A stretch of 35,053 nucleotides of DNA from positions 1 through 35,053 of the IMG/VR virus record IMGVR_UViG_3300049830_000133. One strand, written 5' to 3'. Below, one piece after another: positions 1 to 6,114 of the stretch; the stretch's first letter is position 1; each line of letters starts with the position of its first letter. A program made the translations under genes and the position numbers. The notes beneath the pieces are model-generated. The model worked only from the letters and a program-made list of their open reading frames with translations, did no database searches and was not told the DNA's origin. This DNA comes from a virus.

Positions 1-283
1 CTTCCAGCTTGGTCAGCGCAATGGCATTCTCGCGGCAGGCATACCGGCCAGACTGGAACGCACGCAAGCGATCACACAGCACAGCAAGCAGTGCCTCGTG
101 CGTGATGCCGTTGACGCCAGCCTCGGCAATCGGGCCGTTCTGGAAATCCAACTGCACGCTGCCGGTCACGTAGGTCAGGCTGTACTTGTGAGAAGCCCCG
201 CCGTGGCCGGGCTCATCCAGCACCACGATGTCGATCTTGTCGTTGGCGGGATTCACTTTGTGGTCATTGAGAACTGTACGCAT
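1..283 (-). CDS. Acb2/Tad1-like phage protein, C-terminus cut by window edge
   Basis: The reading frame starts at ATG 283 behind a clear AAGGAG site and stays open for 94 codons to the window edge, so the C-terminus is missing. The N-terminus (MRTVLNDHKVNPANDKIDI) and the middle (FQNGPIAEAGVNGITHEALL) match, from memory, a very common small phage protein. Its last helix, ACRENAIALTKLEE, resembles the helical hairpin of the Acb2/Tad1 group. Acb2 and Tad1 are known to bind the cyclic nucleotides and ADP-ribose signals of CBASS and Thoeris defence. A sponge role here is inferred from this resemblance only. It is the last visible gene of the leftward early operon, a plausible place for a counter-defence gene. 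The alternative is a conserved phage protein of unknown role. Confidence 0.6.
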   Translation of the reverse strand, partial: MRTVLNDHKVNPANDKIDIVVLDEPGHGGASHKYSLTYVTGSVQLDFQNGPIAEAGVNGITHEALLAVLCDRLRAFQSGRYACRENAIALTKLE

Positions 284-307
284 CGTCGTCTCCTTGGTTG
301 TGAGGGG

Positions 308-583
308 CTACTCCCCCTCCTTGGTTGATTCAGCGGCGCGGGCGGCGTCGATGGCGGCGTCAGCGTGTTCAGAATTCCACGCACTGAAAGACCCGTTGAA
401 TATCGCAATGAACGGCTTACCGTCATGCGGGTCAACATGGTCCCGCAGCCACCTATACCTCGCAGCATCCGCCACCAGCGCGGCCACCAATTGGTCGACG
501 CGGGCGCGGGCTGGCACAGGATCTTGCCAGCGCATACCGGCGAGGTTCACCAGCGCATCAAGCGCATCGGATAGCTCGCTCAT
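308..583 (-). CDS. Conserved small phage protein, 91 aa
   Basis: A 91-residue, mostly helical, acidic protein. It contains DAARYRWLRDHVD around residues 39-51 and ends in an Ala-rich stretch with DAAIDAARAA. The RYRWLRD motif followed by a C-terminal AIDAA segment recurs in small early proteins of many proteobacterial phages, none with a known function. Its start codon overlaps the stop of the upstream gene by 4 bp (ATGA at 580-583), which indicates translational coupling in the leftward operon. No signal peptide or membrane segment is seen. The gene is very likely real; its role is unknown. Confidence 0.75.
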   Translation of the reverse strand: MSELSDALDALVNLAGMRWQDPVPARARVDQLVAALVADAARYRWLRDHVDPHDGKPFIAIFNGSFSAWNSEHADAAIDAARAAESTKEGE

Positions 584-885
584 ACACCCTCCAAAGCCGC
601 CACTGCCGCTAGCACTGCCGTGAGGGGAGTGGGGCCGCGACCCACCGTTACGGCTGGCTCGTCGGTTGAAGTAAATATCAAAAAATCAGATTGCCTGTAG
701 TACTCCAATGCGAAGTCCGATCCAATCTCTGCAAACTTTCTAAAAAGCGCCATGCAGAGTTCGTCGTCGGATACGCGAAGCGTCTGTGATGCCCAGTCAG
801 GCGCATCAGTCTTGCGCCAAATGCCCTGACGGTCTGCGCTGTACTCAGACCCCAAGAACTTCGCTGCGGCCTCTAGGTTAGTCAT
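580..885 (-). CDS. Hypothetical phage protein, 101 aa
   Basis: A 101-residue protein of the leftward early operon, coupled by 4-bp ATGA overlaps to the genes on both sides. It looks like a compact alpha/beta domain. The C-terminus reads VGRGPTPLTAVLAAVAALEGV (the final V excluded, 20 residues), a pattern seen at the end of several small phage proteins in which a hydrophobic helix packs against a sheet. I see no catalytic motif and no cysteine cluster. I do not recognise a function; the call rests on coding context, overlap and length. Confidence 0.7.
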   Translation of the reverse strand: MTNLEAAAKFLGSEYSADRQGIWRKTDAPDWASQTLRVSDDELCMALFRKFAEIGSDFALEYYRQSDFLIFTSTDEPAVTVGRGPTPLTAVLAAVAALEGV

Positions 886-1088
886 GGGCGTACACCGAAG
901 TCACGAACATCCACTGGGCCGATACCTATGCGAATAACCTTCTCCCAGCCGATTTCGGTATATCTGTCTTTCCGTCCAGGTGGCCAAGCAAAGTCTGCAA
1001 TATCTTCTGGCCCAATATGCAGATGCCCAAGGAAATTGCGCTCTGTTAAGGAGATTGGCCAAAACTGCTTTGGCTCAAATAGGCTCAT
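882..1088 (-). CDS. Hypothetical protein, 68 aa
   Basis: A short 68-residue product starting MSLFEPKQFWPIS. It overlaps its downstream neighbour by ATGA at 882-885 and its upstream neighbour by ATGA at 1085-1088. It is rich in aromatic residues and prolines (FWP, WPPGRKDRY) and has no cysteine pair or membrane segment. The tight overlap on both sides is the main reason to accept it. No family is recognised. It could be a host-interaction peptide like many genes in early accessory operons, but nothing in the sequence shows that directly. Confidence 0.65.
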   Translation of the reverse strand: MSLFEPKQFWPISLTERNFLGHLHIGPEDIADFAWPPGRKDRYTEIGWEKVIRIGIGPVDVRDFGVRP

Positions 1089-1366
1089 GGCTGCTGCTCC
1101 CCTGTGCTACGCGAGGCGGCGTCGATTACGTTGTCTAGTGATATCAGCAATGGGAATTGTCTCAGCGCGTCTGCCAACTTGAGCGACCAACCTTCACCCA
1201 TACGGGTGTCAATGGTGCGCACGGTATCCGCATCGCGCACCAGCCCCGCGAGCAGATGGTCGAGTTCATCCCGCTTGTCGATTGAGCCAGCTTCAAACAT
1301 GCCGTATGCATCCACGGCTGTAATCAACGCATCCACAGCGGAGGCGAGTTCGGAGAGGGTGGTCAT
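1085..1366 (-). CDS. Hypothetical helical protein, 93 aa
   Basis: I place the start at the second methionine (ATG 1366, protein MTTLSELASAVDALI). That gives the same ATGA overlap with the upstream gene that is used throughout this operon; an ATG five codons earlier would give a longer overlap. The product is about 93 residues, acidic and probably all-helical, with the layout of other small early phage proteins: an N-terminal amphipathic helix, DELDHLLAGLVRDAD in the middle, and an Asp/Ala-containing tail. No catalytic motif is visible and the function is unknown. Confidence 0.7.
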   Translation of the reverse strand: MTTLSELASAVDALITAVDAYGMFEAGSIDKRDELDHLLAGLVRDADTVRTIDTRMGEGWSLKLADALRQFPLLISLDNVIDAASRSTGEQQP

Positions 1367-1695
1367 GGCGTTGGTTCCCACCTGCTATGAACGATCTCAG
1401 CTTTGCTGTCGTCATTTCCATACGCGATTTCCGCCCATTCAAAATATTGCTGTCGTGAATCCCCTGCCTCTAGCCAAGCTCTGATCTTTGCCCTAGCCAA
1501 GTCGCCAATATCGCTTTCATGCCAGCCCTCCTTGCTGCCATCGGGTGCAATCAAGAGCGTGTGATACCCATTGATCGGAGATTCATCCGGCCCGATGACT
1601 TTTGCCCCAACAGACTTCGCAAAATCTTCCGCCGCCACCAAGGCAGCGGCCTGAAAACCGGTGACGATGATTGCGTTGTGTCTAATGTGTCCCAT
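1363..1695 (-). CDS. Conserved phage protein with DGSKEGW-type motif, 110 aa
   Basis: A 110-residue protein beginning MGHIRHNAIIVTG. It carries NGYHTLLIAPDGSKEGWHES around residues 42-61 and YFEWAEIAYGNDD near the C-terminus. From memory, this arrangement (basic N-terminus, an IAPDGSKEGW-type motif, an acidic FDW/FEWAE segment) is a widespread small phage family without a known function. It is coupled to the next gene by ATGA, and the 49-residue membrane gene upstream ends directly before its ATG. The family match is good; no biochemical role can be given. Confidence 0.8.
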   Translation of the reverse strand: MGHIRHNAIIVTGFQAAALVAAEDFAKSVGAKVIGPDESPINGYHTLLIAPDGSKEGWHESDIGDLARAKIRAWLEAGDSRQQYFEWAEIAYGNDDSKAEIVHSRWEPTP

Positions 1696-1845
1696 CTACA
1701 ACCCCTCATCCTTCCCGGCATACACCGCGTATGCCAGGGCAATTAATGCGGTGATACAGACGATTCCAAACATGTGCCGTGGCCAGCGCATGCATGCAGC
1801 CATCCCAGTGATGGCGATCAATGCGCCCTTGTCGCCGACTGTCAT
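1696..1845 (-). CDS. Small single-pass membrane protein, 49 aa
   Basis: ATG at 1845 overlaps the stop of the zinc-finger-like gene (ATGA at 1842-1845), and the TAG at 1696-1698 lies immediately upstream of the next ATG. The product has 49 residues. A basic region (CMRWPRHMF) is followed by one hydrophobic helix (GIVCITALIALAYAVYAG) and a short charged tail (KDEGL). The arginine and histidine before the helix suggest an inner-membrane protein with the N-terminus inside. It fills the only gap in an otherwise gap-free operon, which supports it. Function unknown; such membrane peptides often act in host takeover or superinfection control. Confidence 0.65.
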   Translation of the reverse strand: MTVGDKGALIAITGMAACMRWPRHMFGIVCITALIALAYAVYAGKDEGL

Positions 1846-2024
1846 CGGCGGCGTATCCACTGCTGATATTCAGGCGGCTGATAGTACGCATAGCTCATCC
1901 CCGTCGCACGCTCACGCTGGCACTCCTTGCAGTGACTGGACAGGCCATTGCGCTTCAGATCACACCGGGTAAATTCCGTGGCATCCTTCAATCGACGGCA
2001 CCGACTGCACAGCGACTGGATCAT
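1842..2024 (-). CDS. Small zinc-ribbon-like protein, 60 aa
   Basis: A 60-residue basic protein with two cysteine pairs, C6-x2-C9 and C32-x2-C35, in the frame CSRCRRLKDATEF ... HCKECQRERA. This is the pattern of the short zinc-finger proteins found in many phage early operons, where the motif ends in HCKxC followed by basic residues. It probably binds one zinc ion and may contact nucleic acid or a host protein. It overlaps the membrane gene downstream and the 75-residue gene upstream by 4 bp each. The zinc-site assignment is an inference from spacing. Confidence 0.75.
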   Translation of the reverse strand: MIQSLCSRCRRLKDATEFTRCDLKRNGLSSHCKECQRERATGMSYAYYQPPEYQQWIRRR

Positions 2025-2248
2025 GGGTTCCTAACCCCCAGCGTTCGGGTAAGAGTAATGCCCATAAAAACTAACTTACAGGTTGGCAAGTCATAAGGAT
2101 CGTACTTGGTAAACTTTTTCATGTGTTCACACATGGCATCCCATTCTTCTGTCGTCACCTGAAAACCAATCCTGTCTCTGTCGATATGGGACGGCAGGCC
2201 GTGATGCAGATTGCTACATGCCATGACTATCTCGCTGGGGGTCAGCAT
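2021..2248 (-). CDS. Hypothetical protein, 75 aa
   Basis: A 75-residue product starting MLTPSEIVMACSNLHHG. It overlaps its neighbours by ATGA (2021-2024) and by 7 bp (2242-2248). Its cysteines and histidines do not form a clear metal site. It ends with a short hydrophobic strand (KLVFMGITLTR). I do not recognise a family. The call depends on continuity of the leftward operon and a normal mix of residues; function unknown. Confidence 0.65.
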   Translation of the reverse strand: MLTPSEIVMACSNLHHGLPSHIDRDRIGFQVTTEEWDAMCEHMKKFTKYDPYDLPTCKLVFMGITLTRTLGVRNP

Positions 2249-2439
2249 CTGCGATCCCCCACCCGCCGCTCATGGCGCGTGTGCCGCTCATACCCGACAC
2301 CCACCTGCCAGAACGGATCCACCACAGGCCGGCGCAGGGTCGAGCGGTCAGGGTCTGGCAGTTTGCGGCGGGGCTTGCTGCACAGTATGCCCACCACAAT
2401 GAACAGGCAGCACAGTACGAAAAACACACCCTCATCCAT
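2242..2439 (-). CDS. Small membrane-anchored protein, 65 aa
   Basis: ATG at 2439 overlaps the end of the upstream gene by 8 bp, and the TGA at 2242 overlaps the next start. The 65-residue product begins with a strongly hydrophobic segment (VFFVLCCLFIVVGILC, about residues 5-20), followed by a basic, Arg-rich cytoplasmic tail (SKPRRK, RHTRHERRV). That is the layout of a signal-anchor protein with a soluble basic tail. A much longer frame starting at 2562 is possible but would overlap the upstream gene by about 130 bp, so I prefer the short form. Function unknown. Confidence 0.6.
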   Translation of the reverse strand: MDEGVFFVLCCLFIVVGILCSKPRRKLPDPDRSTLRRPVVDPFWQVGVGYERHTRHERRVGDRRC

Positions 2440-2653
2440 TGACCGTCTCCTGGGGCCGCACAGGCTTCGGGCTCCCCTTACTGGCATGGCGCTGGAATTC
2501 AGCATACAGCTCGGCATGGGCAGGCGATTGCCGGCCAATCGACCAGAGCTTGTCCGCCTCATCCGCCCCGCGTGTCCACACCAGATGATCGTCCGTGTAG
2601 TGGTACATCCAGTCGTGCTTTTCCAGGCGGTCGTAGTATTCGGTTAACGTCAT
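2432..2653 (-). CDS. Hypothetical protein, 73 aa
   Basis: A 73-residue acidic protein starting MTLTEYYDRLEKHDWMYHYT, with many aromatics in the first half and a hydrophilic, Pro-containing tail (GSPKPVRPQETVNG). From memory, the N-terminal YYxxLExHDW...YSDDxxV pattern recurs in small phage and prophage proteins of unknown function. Its start overlaps the stop of the exonuclease gene (ATGA at 2650-2653), so the two are probably translated together. No catalytic motif is seen. Confidence 0.7.
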   Translation of the reverse strand: MTLTEYYDRLEKHDWMYHYTDDHLVWTRGADEADKLWSIGRQSPAHAELYAEFQRHASKGSPKPVRPQETVNG

Positions 2654-3321
2654 GTGACCCCCTGAATCAGTTTAAACAGCCGCCTGACGCGCTCGACATC
2701 GGCCTGACAGTGTTCGGCTACCATCAGCGGCTTCTGTTTCCAGTAGAACGCTACCTCTGACCCGTCGATGTCGGTGCCGGTATCGCCCAGCAGTTCACGG
2801 GACAGGTCTTTCAGCTTCACGTAGCCCTTGTAGCCTGCCCATATCCGCATGGTGTCGCGCACATCAGGCCGGCTTGTCCAGTCGAAGGCATGACGGATGC
2901 AGGCAGGTACTTTCACGCCCAGTCGCACACAGCGCTGGAACAGGAAGCGCAGGTCGAACTCGATGTTGTGACCGACCGGTATCAGAGGCATCGGATTGCC
3001 ATGCTCTGTGGCTGCAAAGTCCATTGCTTCAAATGCGAACCGCAGCAGGGCGGCTTCATCCTGTTCTGGCGTCTGCATGGCGACCATGACAGGGCCGTCA
3101 TCAATGGCCCAGGCCACGCAGGCGATGGACCCGTACAGGCCATCCAGGGCTGTCTTGGCCAGTTCTTCCTGAGTAGCTGACTCAGCATTGGCTGCCATCC
3201 ATTCGGCAATGGACTCAGGCTTTTTGTACTGACCGGGCGGCTTCACCCCGGCCCTGATTTTGTCGATCAGGGCCGGGTCGGTGCTGCTGAGAGTTTCGAT
3301 GTCGATATGGAGGTAGCGCAT
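2650..3321 (-). CDS. DEDD-family 3'-5' exonuclease (RNase H-like fold), 223 aa
   Basis: A 223-residue protein with the three exonuclease motifs of the DEDD group. Exo I is HIDIET (D7, E9), Exo II is GHNIEFDLRFL (D123), and Exo III is HCQADVERVRR (D208). The four acidic residues would bind two metal ions to trim DNA 3' ends. The spacing of the fifth residue (H204, four before D208) is that of the DEDDy class (YxxxD), but it is histidine instead of tyrosine. The gene sits next to an SSB-like gene, so a role in phage replication or recombination is likely. It is a stand-alone nuclease with no polymerase domain. Confidence in the fold is high; the substrate is not shown. Confidence 0.85.
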   Translation of the reverse strand: MRYLHIDIETLSSTDPALIDKIRAGVKPPGQYKKPESIAEWMAANAESATQEELAKTALDGLYGSIACVAWAIDDGPVMVAMQTPEQDEAALLRFAFEAMDFAATEHGNPMPLIPVGHNIEFDLRFLFQRCVRLGVKVPACIRHAFDWTSRPDVRDTMRIWAGYKGYVKLKDLSRELLGDTGTDIDGSEVAFYWKQKPLMVAEHCQADVERVRRLFKLIQGVT

Positions 3322-3323
3322 GA

Positions 3324-3704
3324 CTAAAACGGCACTTCTTGCTCGTCCATATCATCAGCGGGCGGGGGCGATGCCACAGGCTCGGCCTGCACCGGCTTAC
3401 CCTTGCTCAGCTCCAGCTTGATGCCGCCGACAATCTTGCCGCCGAATTCGACGGTGGGATCATTGGTCAGCCGCACCTTGCGGCCGATCCAGTGGTCGGT
3501 GTCATCGCCATACCCGGCCTCAAGCTGTTTGATCTTGGTCTTGTTGAGTGCGAGCCCTTTGGTCGATTCCAGGAAGTACAGAATGGGCTTCTCTTCGCCC
3601 TTGGCCACTTCCTCGATGGCAAGGTACTTGATCGTATAGACCGTGGGCTTCACGAAGTCGTCGCGTTTCAGGAATCGGGAGGGGAGCAAATCTGAGACTT
3701 TCAT
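3324..3704 (-). CDS. Probable ssDNA-binding / replication accessory protein, 126 aa
   Basis: ATG 3704 is preceded by AAGGA at good spacing. The 126-residue product looks like a small beta-barrel (VYTIKYLAIEEV, KPILYFLE, GRKVRLTNDPTVEFGGK), then a Pro/Ala linker and an acidic end DDMDEQEVPF. That tail closely resembles the acidic tip of bacterial SSB (DFDDDIPF), which docks partner proteins. The exonuclease follows two bases downstream, which fits a shared role in DNA replication. The call as an SSB-like protein rests on the tail and context, not on a clear OB-fold alignment. The homologous phage proteins I recall are mostly annotated as hypothetical. Confidence 0.6.
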   Translation of the reverse strand: MKVSDLLPSRFLKRDDFVKPTVYTIKYLAIEEVAKGEEKPILYFLESTKGLALNKTKIKQLEAGYGDDTDHWIGRKVRLTNDPTVEFGGKIVGGIKLELSKGKPVQAEPVASPPPADDMDEQEVPF

Positions 3705-3807
3705 ACAGGTTCCTTGTCGTGATGGATTGGTGCCAGTCGAGATACGCAGGGTCAGCGCGCAGGGTTTCCTGAAATTCCAGATACCGTCGCTGCTCTTCGT
3801 CGTTCAT
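3520..3807 (-). CDS. Possible first ORF of the leftward operon (overlaps SSB-like gene)
   Basis: ATG 3807 opens a 95-codon frame. Its first 30 or so residues look protein-like (MNDEEQRRYLEFQETLRADP, then AYLDWHQ). From about residue 36 the frame runs opposite to the SSB-like gene's better-supported frame, with low-quality composition. It has no Shine-Dalgarno but starts about 10 nt behind a candidate -10 box. It may be a short leader whose translation opens the downstream AAGGA site, a remnant of a decayed gene, or chance. Confidence 0.3.
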   Translation of the reverse strand: MNDEEQRRYLEFQETLRADPAYLDWHQSITTRNLYESLRFAPLPIPETRRLREAHGLYDQVPCHRGSGQGRREAHSVLPGIDQRARTQQDQDQTA

Positions 3808-3817
3808 GGCGGGAGGG

Positions 3818-3847
3818 AGTAGATCATGCGTAATGCACCCGTGTCAA
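3818..3847 (-). promoter_or_regulatory. Leftward early promoter (candidate PL)
   Basis: On the minus strand a perfect TTGACA (3847-3842) is followed by 18 bp and TCTACT (3823-3818), which is 4 of 6 to the -10 consensus. It points into the exonuclease/accessory operon. Its -35 box lies only 3 bp from the -35 box of the rightward promoter, so one bound protein could block both. Confidence 0.6.
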
Positions 3848-3877
3848 GCATTGCACTACGTATTAGGTTGTGCTATT
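3831..3877. promoter_or_regulatory. Candidate Cro operator half-sites between the divergent early promoters
   Basis: Three copies of a GTGCNATN half-site lie here: GTGCATTA (minus, 3838-3831), GTGCAATG (minus, 3856-3849) and GTGCTATT (plus, 3870-3877). They overlap the leftward spacer, the rightward -35 and the rightward -10 respectively. Multiple related sites across back-to-back promoters are what a Cro-type regulator normally uses. Binding is inferred; no full palindrome is perfect. Confidence 0.4.
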
Positions 3878-3879
3878 GA
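3851..3879 (+). promoter_or_regulatory. Rightward early promoter (candidate PR)
   Basis: TTGCAC (3851-3856), a 17-bp spacer and TATTGA (3874-3879) face the Cro-like gene. The ATG at 3888 is only 8 nt beyond the -10 box and has no Shine-Dalgarno, so the message probably starts at or next to the ATG. Confidence 0.5.
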
Positions 3880-3887
3880 TTGCGCCC

Positions 3888-4085
3888 ATGAAAACGAGCG
3901 AAGCCGCAGCCTACTTCGGCAGTGAATATAAGTTGGCAAAAGCGTTGAAAATACAGCAATCCAATGTGACTCGATGGAGGCTCAAAGTGCCTGAAATTTG
4001 GGCGCGCAGACTCCATGACATGACAGGAGGAAAATTGGCATTTTTGCCGGAAGATTATCCGCCCCACCTTAGAAAACGCACATGA
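3888..4085 (+). CDS. Cro-like helix-turn-helix regulator, 65 aa
   Basis: A 65-residue protein starting MKTSEAAAYFGSEYKLAKAL. It has the classic small Cro layout: SEAxxYFG, then a helix-turn-helix (KLAKALKIQQSNVTRWRLK), an IPE-like turn (VPEIWARRLHDMTGG) and a short C-terminal strand (LAFLPEDYPP). It would act as a dimer at the divergent early promoters next to it. I chose ATG 3888 over a GTG six codons upstream because the family starts at MKxSEA and because the upstream option overlaps the promoter. It lacks a Shine-Dalgarno and is probably leaderless. Its stop overlaps the HNH gene by 4 bp. No matching CI repressor is found beside it. Confidence 0.8.
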   Translation: MKTSEAAAYFGSEYKLAKALKIQQSNVTRWRLKVPEIWARRLHDMTGGKLAFLPEDYPPHLRKRT

Positions 4086-4726
4086 ACTATATTGATATGA
4101 CCGGGAAGGTTTTTGGCGACATAACTGTTATAAGAAAAGACAGAAGTGCCAACGGTGTTTATTGGCTTTGTGAATGCGCGTGCGGAAACAAGACAGTAGT
4201 TTCTGGAAGATCTTTGCGCTTTGGATCTACAAAAAGCTGTGGATGCGGATCTATTAGGCAGGCTCGGCTAAATTCAAATGCAGCAAGAATTAAGAAAATG
4301 GTTGGATCCCCGCACAGCAGGAAATTAAAAGACCTTCGTTCAAATATTTTGGATCGGTGCTTTAATCCAGCAAATAAGCGATGGAATAGGTATGGCGGCA
4401 GGGGAATTTCGGTATGCGATGAATGGGTAGCCAATGGGCGCGTGTTTTATAAATGGTGCTTGGAGAATGGTTACGAGCCAGGTTTGCAGATTGATAGAAT
4501 TAACGTTCATGGAAACTATGAGCCAAATAATTGTCGTTTCGTAACCGCAAAAGTCCAGCAGCGCAATACAACCAGAAATAGGTTGTTGACTTGGGATGGG
4601 CAGACAATGCCTGTTTCCCAATGGGCTGAAAAACTTGGTGTTAGAGGGCAAGCATTACAGCACAGAGTAGACAGAGGATGGGACATTAAAAGGATTTTCA
4701 CGCAGAAATTTCGCGGTAGGAATTAA
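4082..4726 (+). CDS. HNH homing-type endonuclease, 214 aa
   Basis: A 214-residue protein with an N-terminal cysteine-rich module (CECACG near residues 30-35, CGCG near 53-56, likely zinc), a central RWNRYGGRGISVCDEW segment, and an HNH-type core (GLQIDRINVHGNYEPNNCRF, about 138-157). A C-terminal DNA-reading module (SQWAEKLGVRGQALQHRVDR) resembles the helix-turn-helix repeats that follow HNH domains in free-standing homing enzymes. The gene is visibly richer in A+T than the genes around it, a sign of separate origin. It is wedged between the Cro-like and helicase genes with ATGA and TAATGA junctions, so it inserted without breaking the operon. Role: a selfish nuclease; host benefit unknown. 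Confidence 0.85.
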   Translation: MNYIDMTGKVFGDITVIRKDRSANGVYWLCECACGNKTVVSGRSLRFGSTKSCGCGSIRQARLNSNAARIKKMVGSPHSRKLKDLRSNILDRCFNPANKRWNRYGGRGISVCDEWVANGRVFYKWCLENGYEPGLQIDRINVHGNYEPNNCRFVTAKVQQRNTTRNRLLTWDGQTMPVSQWAEKLGVRGQALQHRVDRGWDIKRIFTQKFRGRN

Positions 4727-6114
4727 TGAAGTTGCGCCCGTACCAAATAGCGGCGACTGAAAAAATTCGTACTGCATTCAAAACGCAGAAATCGGTATTG
4801 CTCCAATTGCCAACAGGGGCCGGGAAAACGCCCACGGCCTGTCACATCATCCAGCGGGCAGTGGCTCGCAGAAAGAATGTGTTATTCCTGGCGCATCGCG
4901 CTGAACTGATCCGGCAAGCCAGTGACAAGCTGACCGCATTCGGTGTAGAGCACGGGATTATTCGCTCTGGTAAACACATGGCACTTCGCCATCAGGTTCA
5001 GGTCGCCAGCGTGCAGACGCTTGTGCGCCGCCTTGACTACGTGCGGTTTATCCCGCATTTGATTTTCATCGATGAGGCGCATTTATCTATTGCTCCAACT
5101 TATAAGAAAATCCTTTCTGAATTCCCGGAAGCTTTCATTTGCGGGATGACTGCATCCCCGATTCGTTTGGATGGCGCGGGCCTTGCTAAGTCAGAAGGCG
5201 GGCATTTCGATACGCTTATCTGCGGCCCGTCATTCAATGAACTGATTGCAGATGGCTACCTTGTGCCTATGCGCTGTTTCACGGCTGAGCATCAGATTGA
5301 CTTATCGGGCATTGGCTCGGTCGGCGGCGATTACAATCAAGGCAAGCTCAGCACGGCCATGGACAAGCCTGTTATCACGGGCGACGCCGTTAGTCACTGG
5401 TTACGGATCGCGCAGGGCAGGAAAACACTCGTGTTCTGCGTATCCATTGAACACGCACAGCATGTGTCGGCGCAGTTCAACGCGTCCGGCATCCAATCAG
5501 TTGCGGTAGACGGGAATTGGACTGACGAGAACCGCGAAGGAGCAATCAAGGATTTCGAGTCGGGAAAAATTCAGGTGCTTGTGAATTGCCACCTGTACAT
5601 TGAAGGGCTGGATATTCCCTCAGTCAGTTGCATTGTAAATCTTGCCCCTACCATGAGCCTTGGCCGGTTTCTCCAGAAAGCCGGACGCGGCAGCAGACCA
5701 GCAACGGGCAAGGTTGATTGCATTTTCCTTGACCACGGCAACGATGTTTCGCGCCATGGCATCCCGACTCAGGACAGGGAGTGGACGCTCAATGGCCGCA
5801 TCAAACGCAAACGCAGCCCGCGCAACGAAATCAGCATCCGCATCTGCCCCGCCTGTTTCGCCGCCAATCCAGGCGGGACCGCTGTCTGCCGGGAATGTGG
5901 CAACGAATGGCCGATTGAAGCGCGGCAAGTCGAAACCATAGACGGCGAACTGGTCGAGTGGGTGCAGCCGCCCAAGGGACCGACGCCGGCCCGTATCGAG
6001 GAATGGAAGGCGCGCACGCTTGAGGACTTGATCGAGCTGGGCAAGCAGCGGGGCTATTCAGAAGGGTGGGCGCGCATGCGGTATGCGGCCAGACTCCGTA
6101 AGGTCGGCGCGTGA
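4726..6114 (+). CDS. SF2 DEAD/DEAH-box helicase with C-terminal zinc ribbon, 462 aa
   Basis: Helicase motifs appear in order: RPYQ at residues 4-7, Walker A PTGAGKT at 29-35, DEAH at 116-119, TAS at 142-144, and motif VI QKAGRGSRP at 317-325, with arginine fingers at R321 and R324. After the RecA-like pair comes a four-cysteine ribbon (C374, C377, C388, C391), then a Pro-rich linker and a helical tail. The layout is that of phage helicases of the RecG/UvsW/SSL2-like group, which remodel branched DNA during replication. It starts at TAATGA directly after the HNH gene with AGGA upstream, and overlaps a 58-residue gene downstream. Confidence in helicase activity is high; the exact substrate is inferred. 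Confidence 0.92.
   Translation: MKLRPYQIAATEKIRTAFKTQKSVLLQLPTGAGKTPTACHIIQRAVARRKNVLFLAHRAELIRQASDKLTAFGVEHGIIRSGKHMALRHQVQVASVQTLVRRLDYVRFIPHLIFIDEAHLSIAPTYKKILSEFPEAFICGMTASPIRLDGAGLAKSEGGHFDTLICGPSFNELIADGYLVPMRCFTAEHQIDLSGIGSVGGDYNQGKLSTAMDKPVITGDAVSHWLRIAQGRKTLVFCVSIEHAQHVSAQFNASGIQSVAVDGNWTDENREGAIKDFESGKIQVLVNCHLYIEGLDIPSVSCIVNLAPTMSLGRFLQKAGRGSRPATGKVDCIFLDHGNDVSRHGIPTQDREWTLNGRIKRKRSPRNEISIRICPACFAANPGGTAVCRECGNEWPIEARQVETIDGELVEWVQPPKGPTPARIEEWKARTLEDLIELGKQRGYSEGWARMRYAARLRKVGA

Noticed and set aside
2123-2647. Long plus-strand frame (174 codons) opposite the leftward operon
   Set aside because: Composition is that of an antisense shadow, and three well-coupled minus-strand genes occupy the region.
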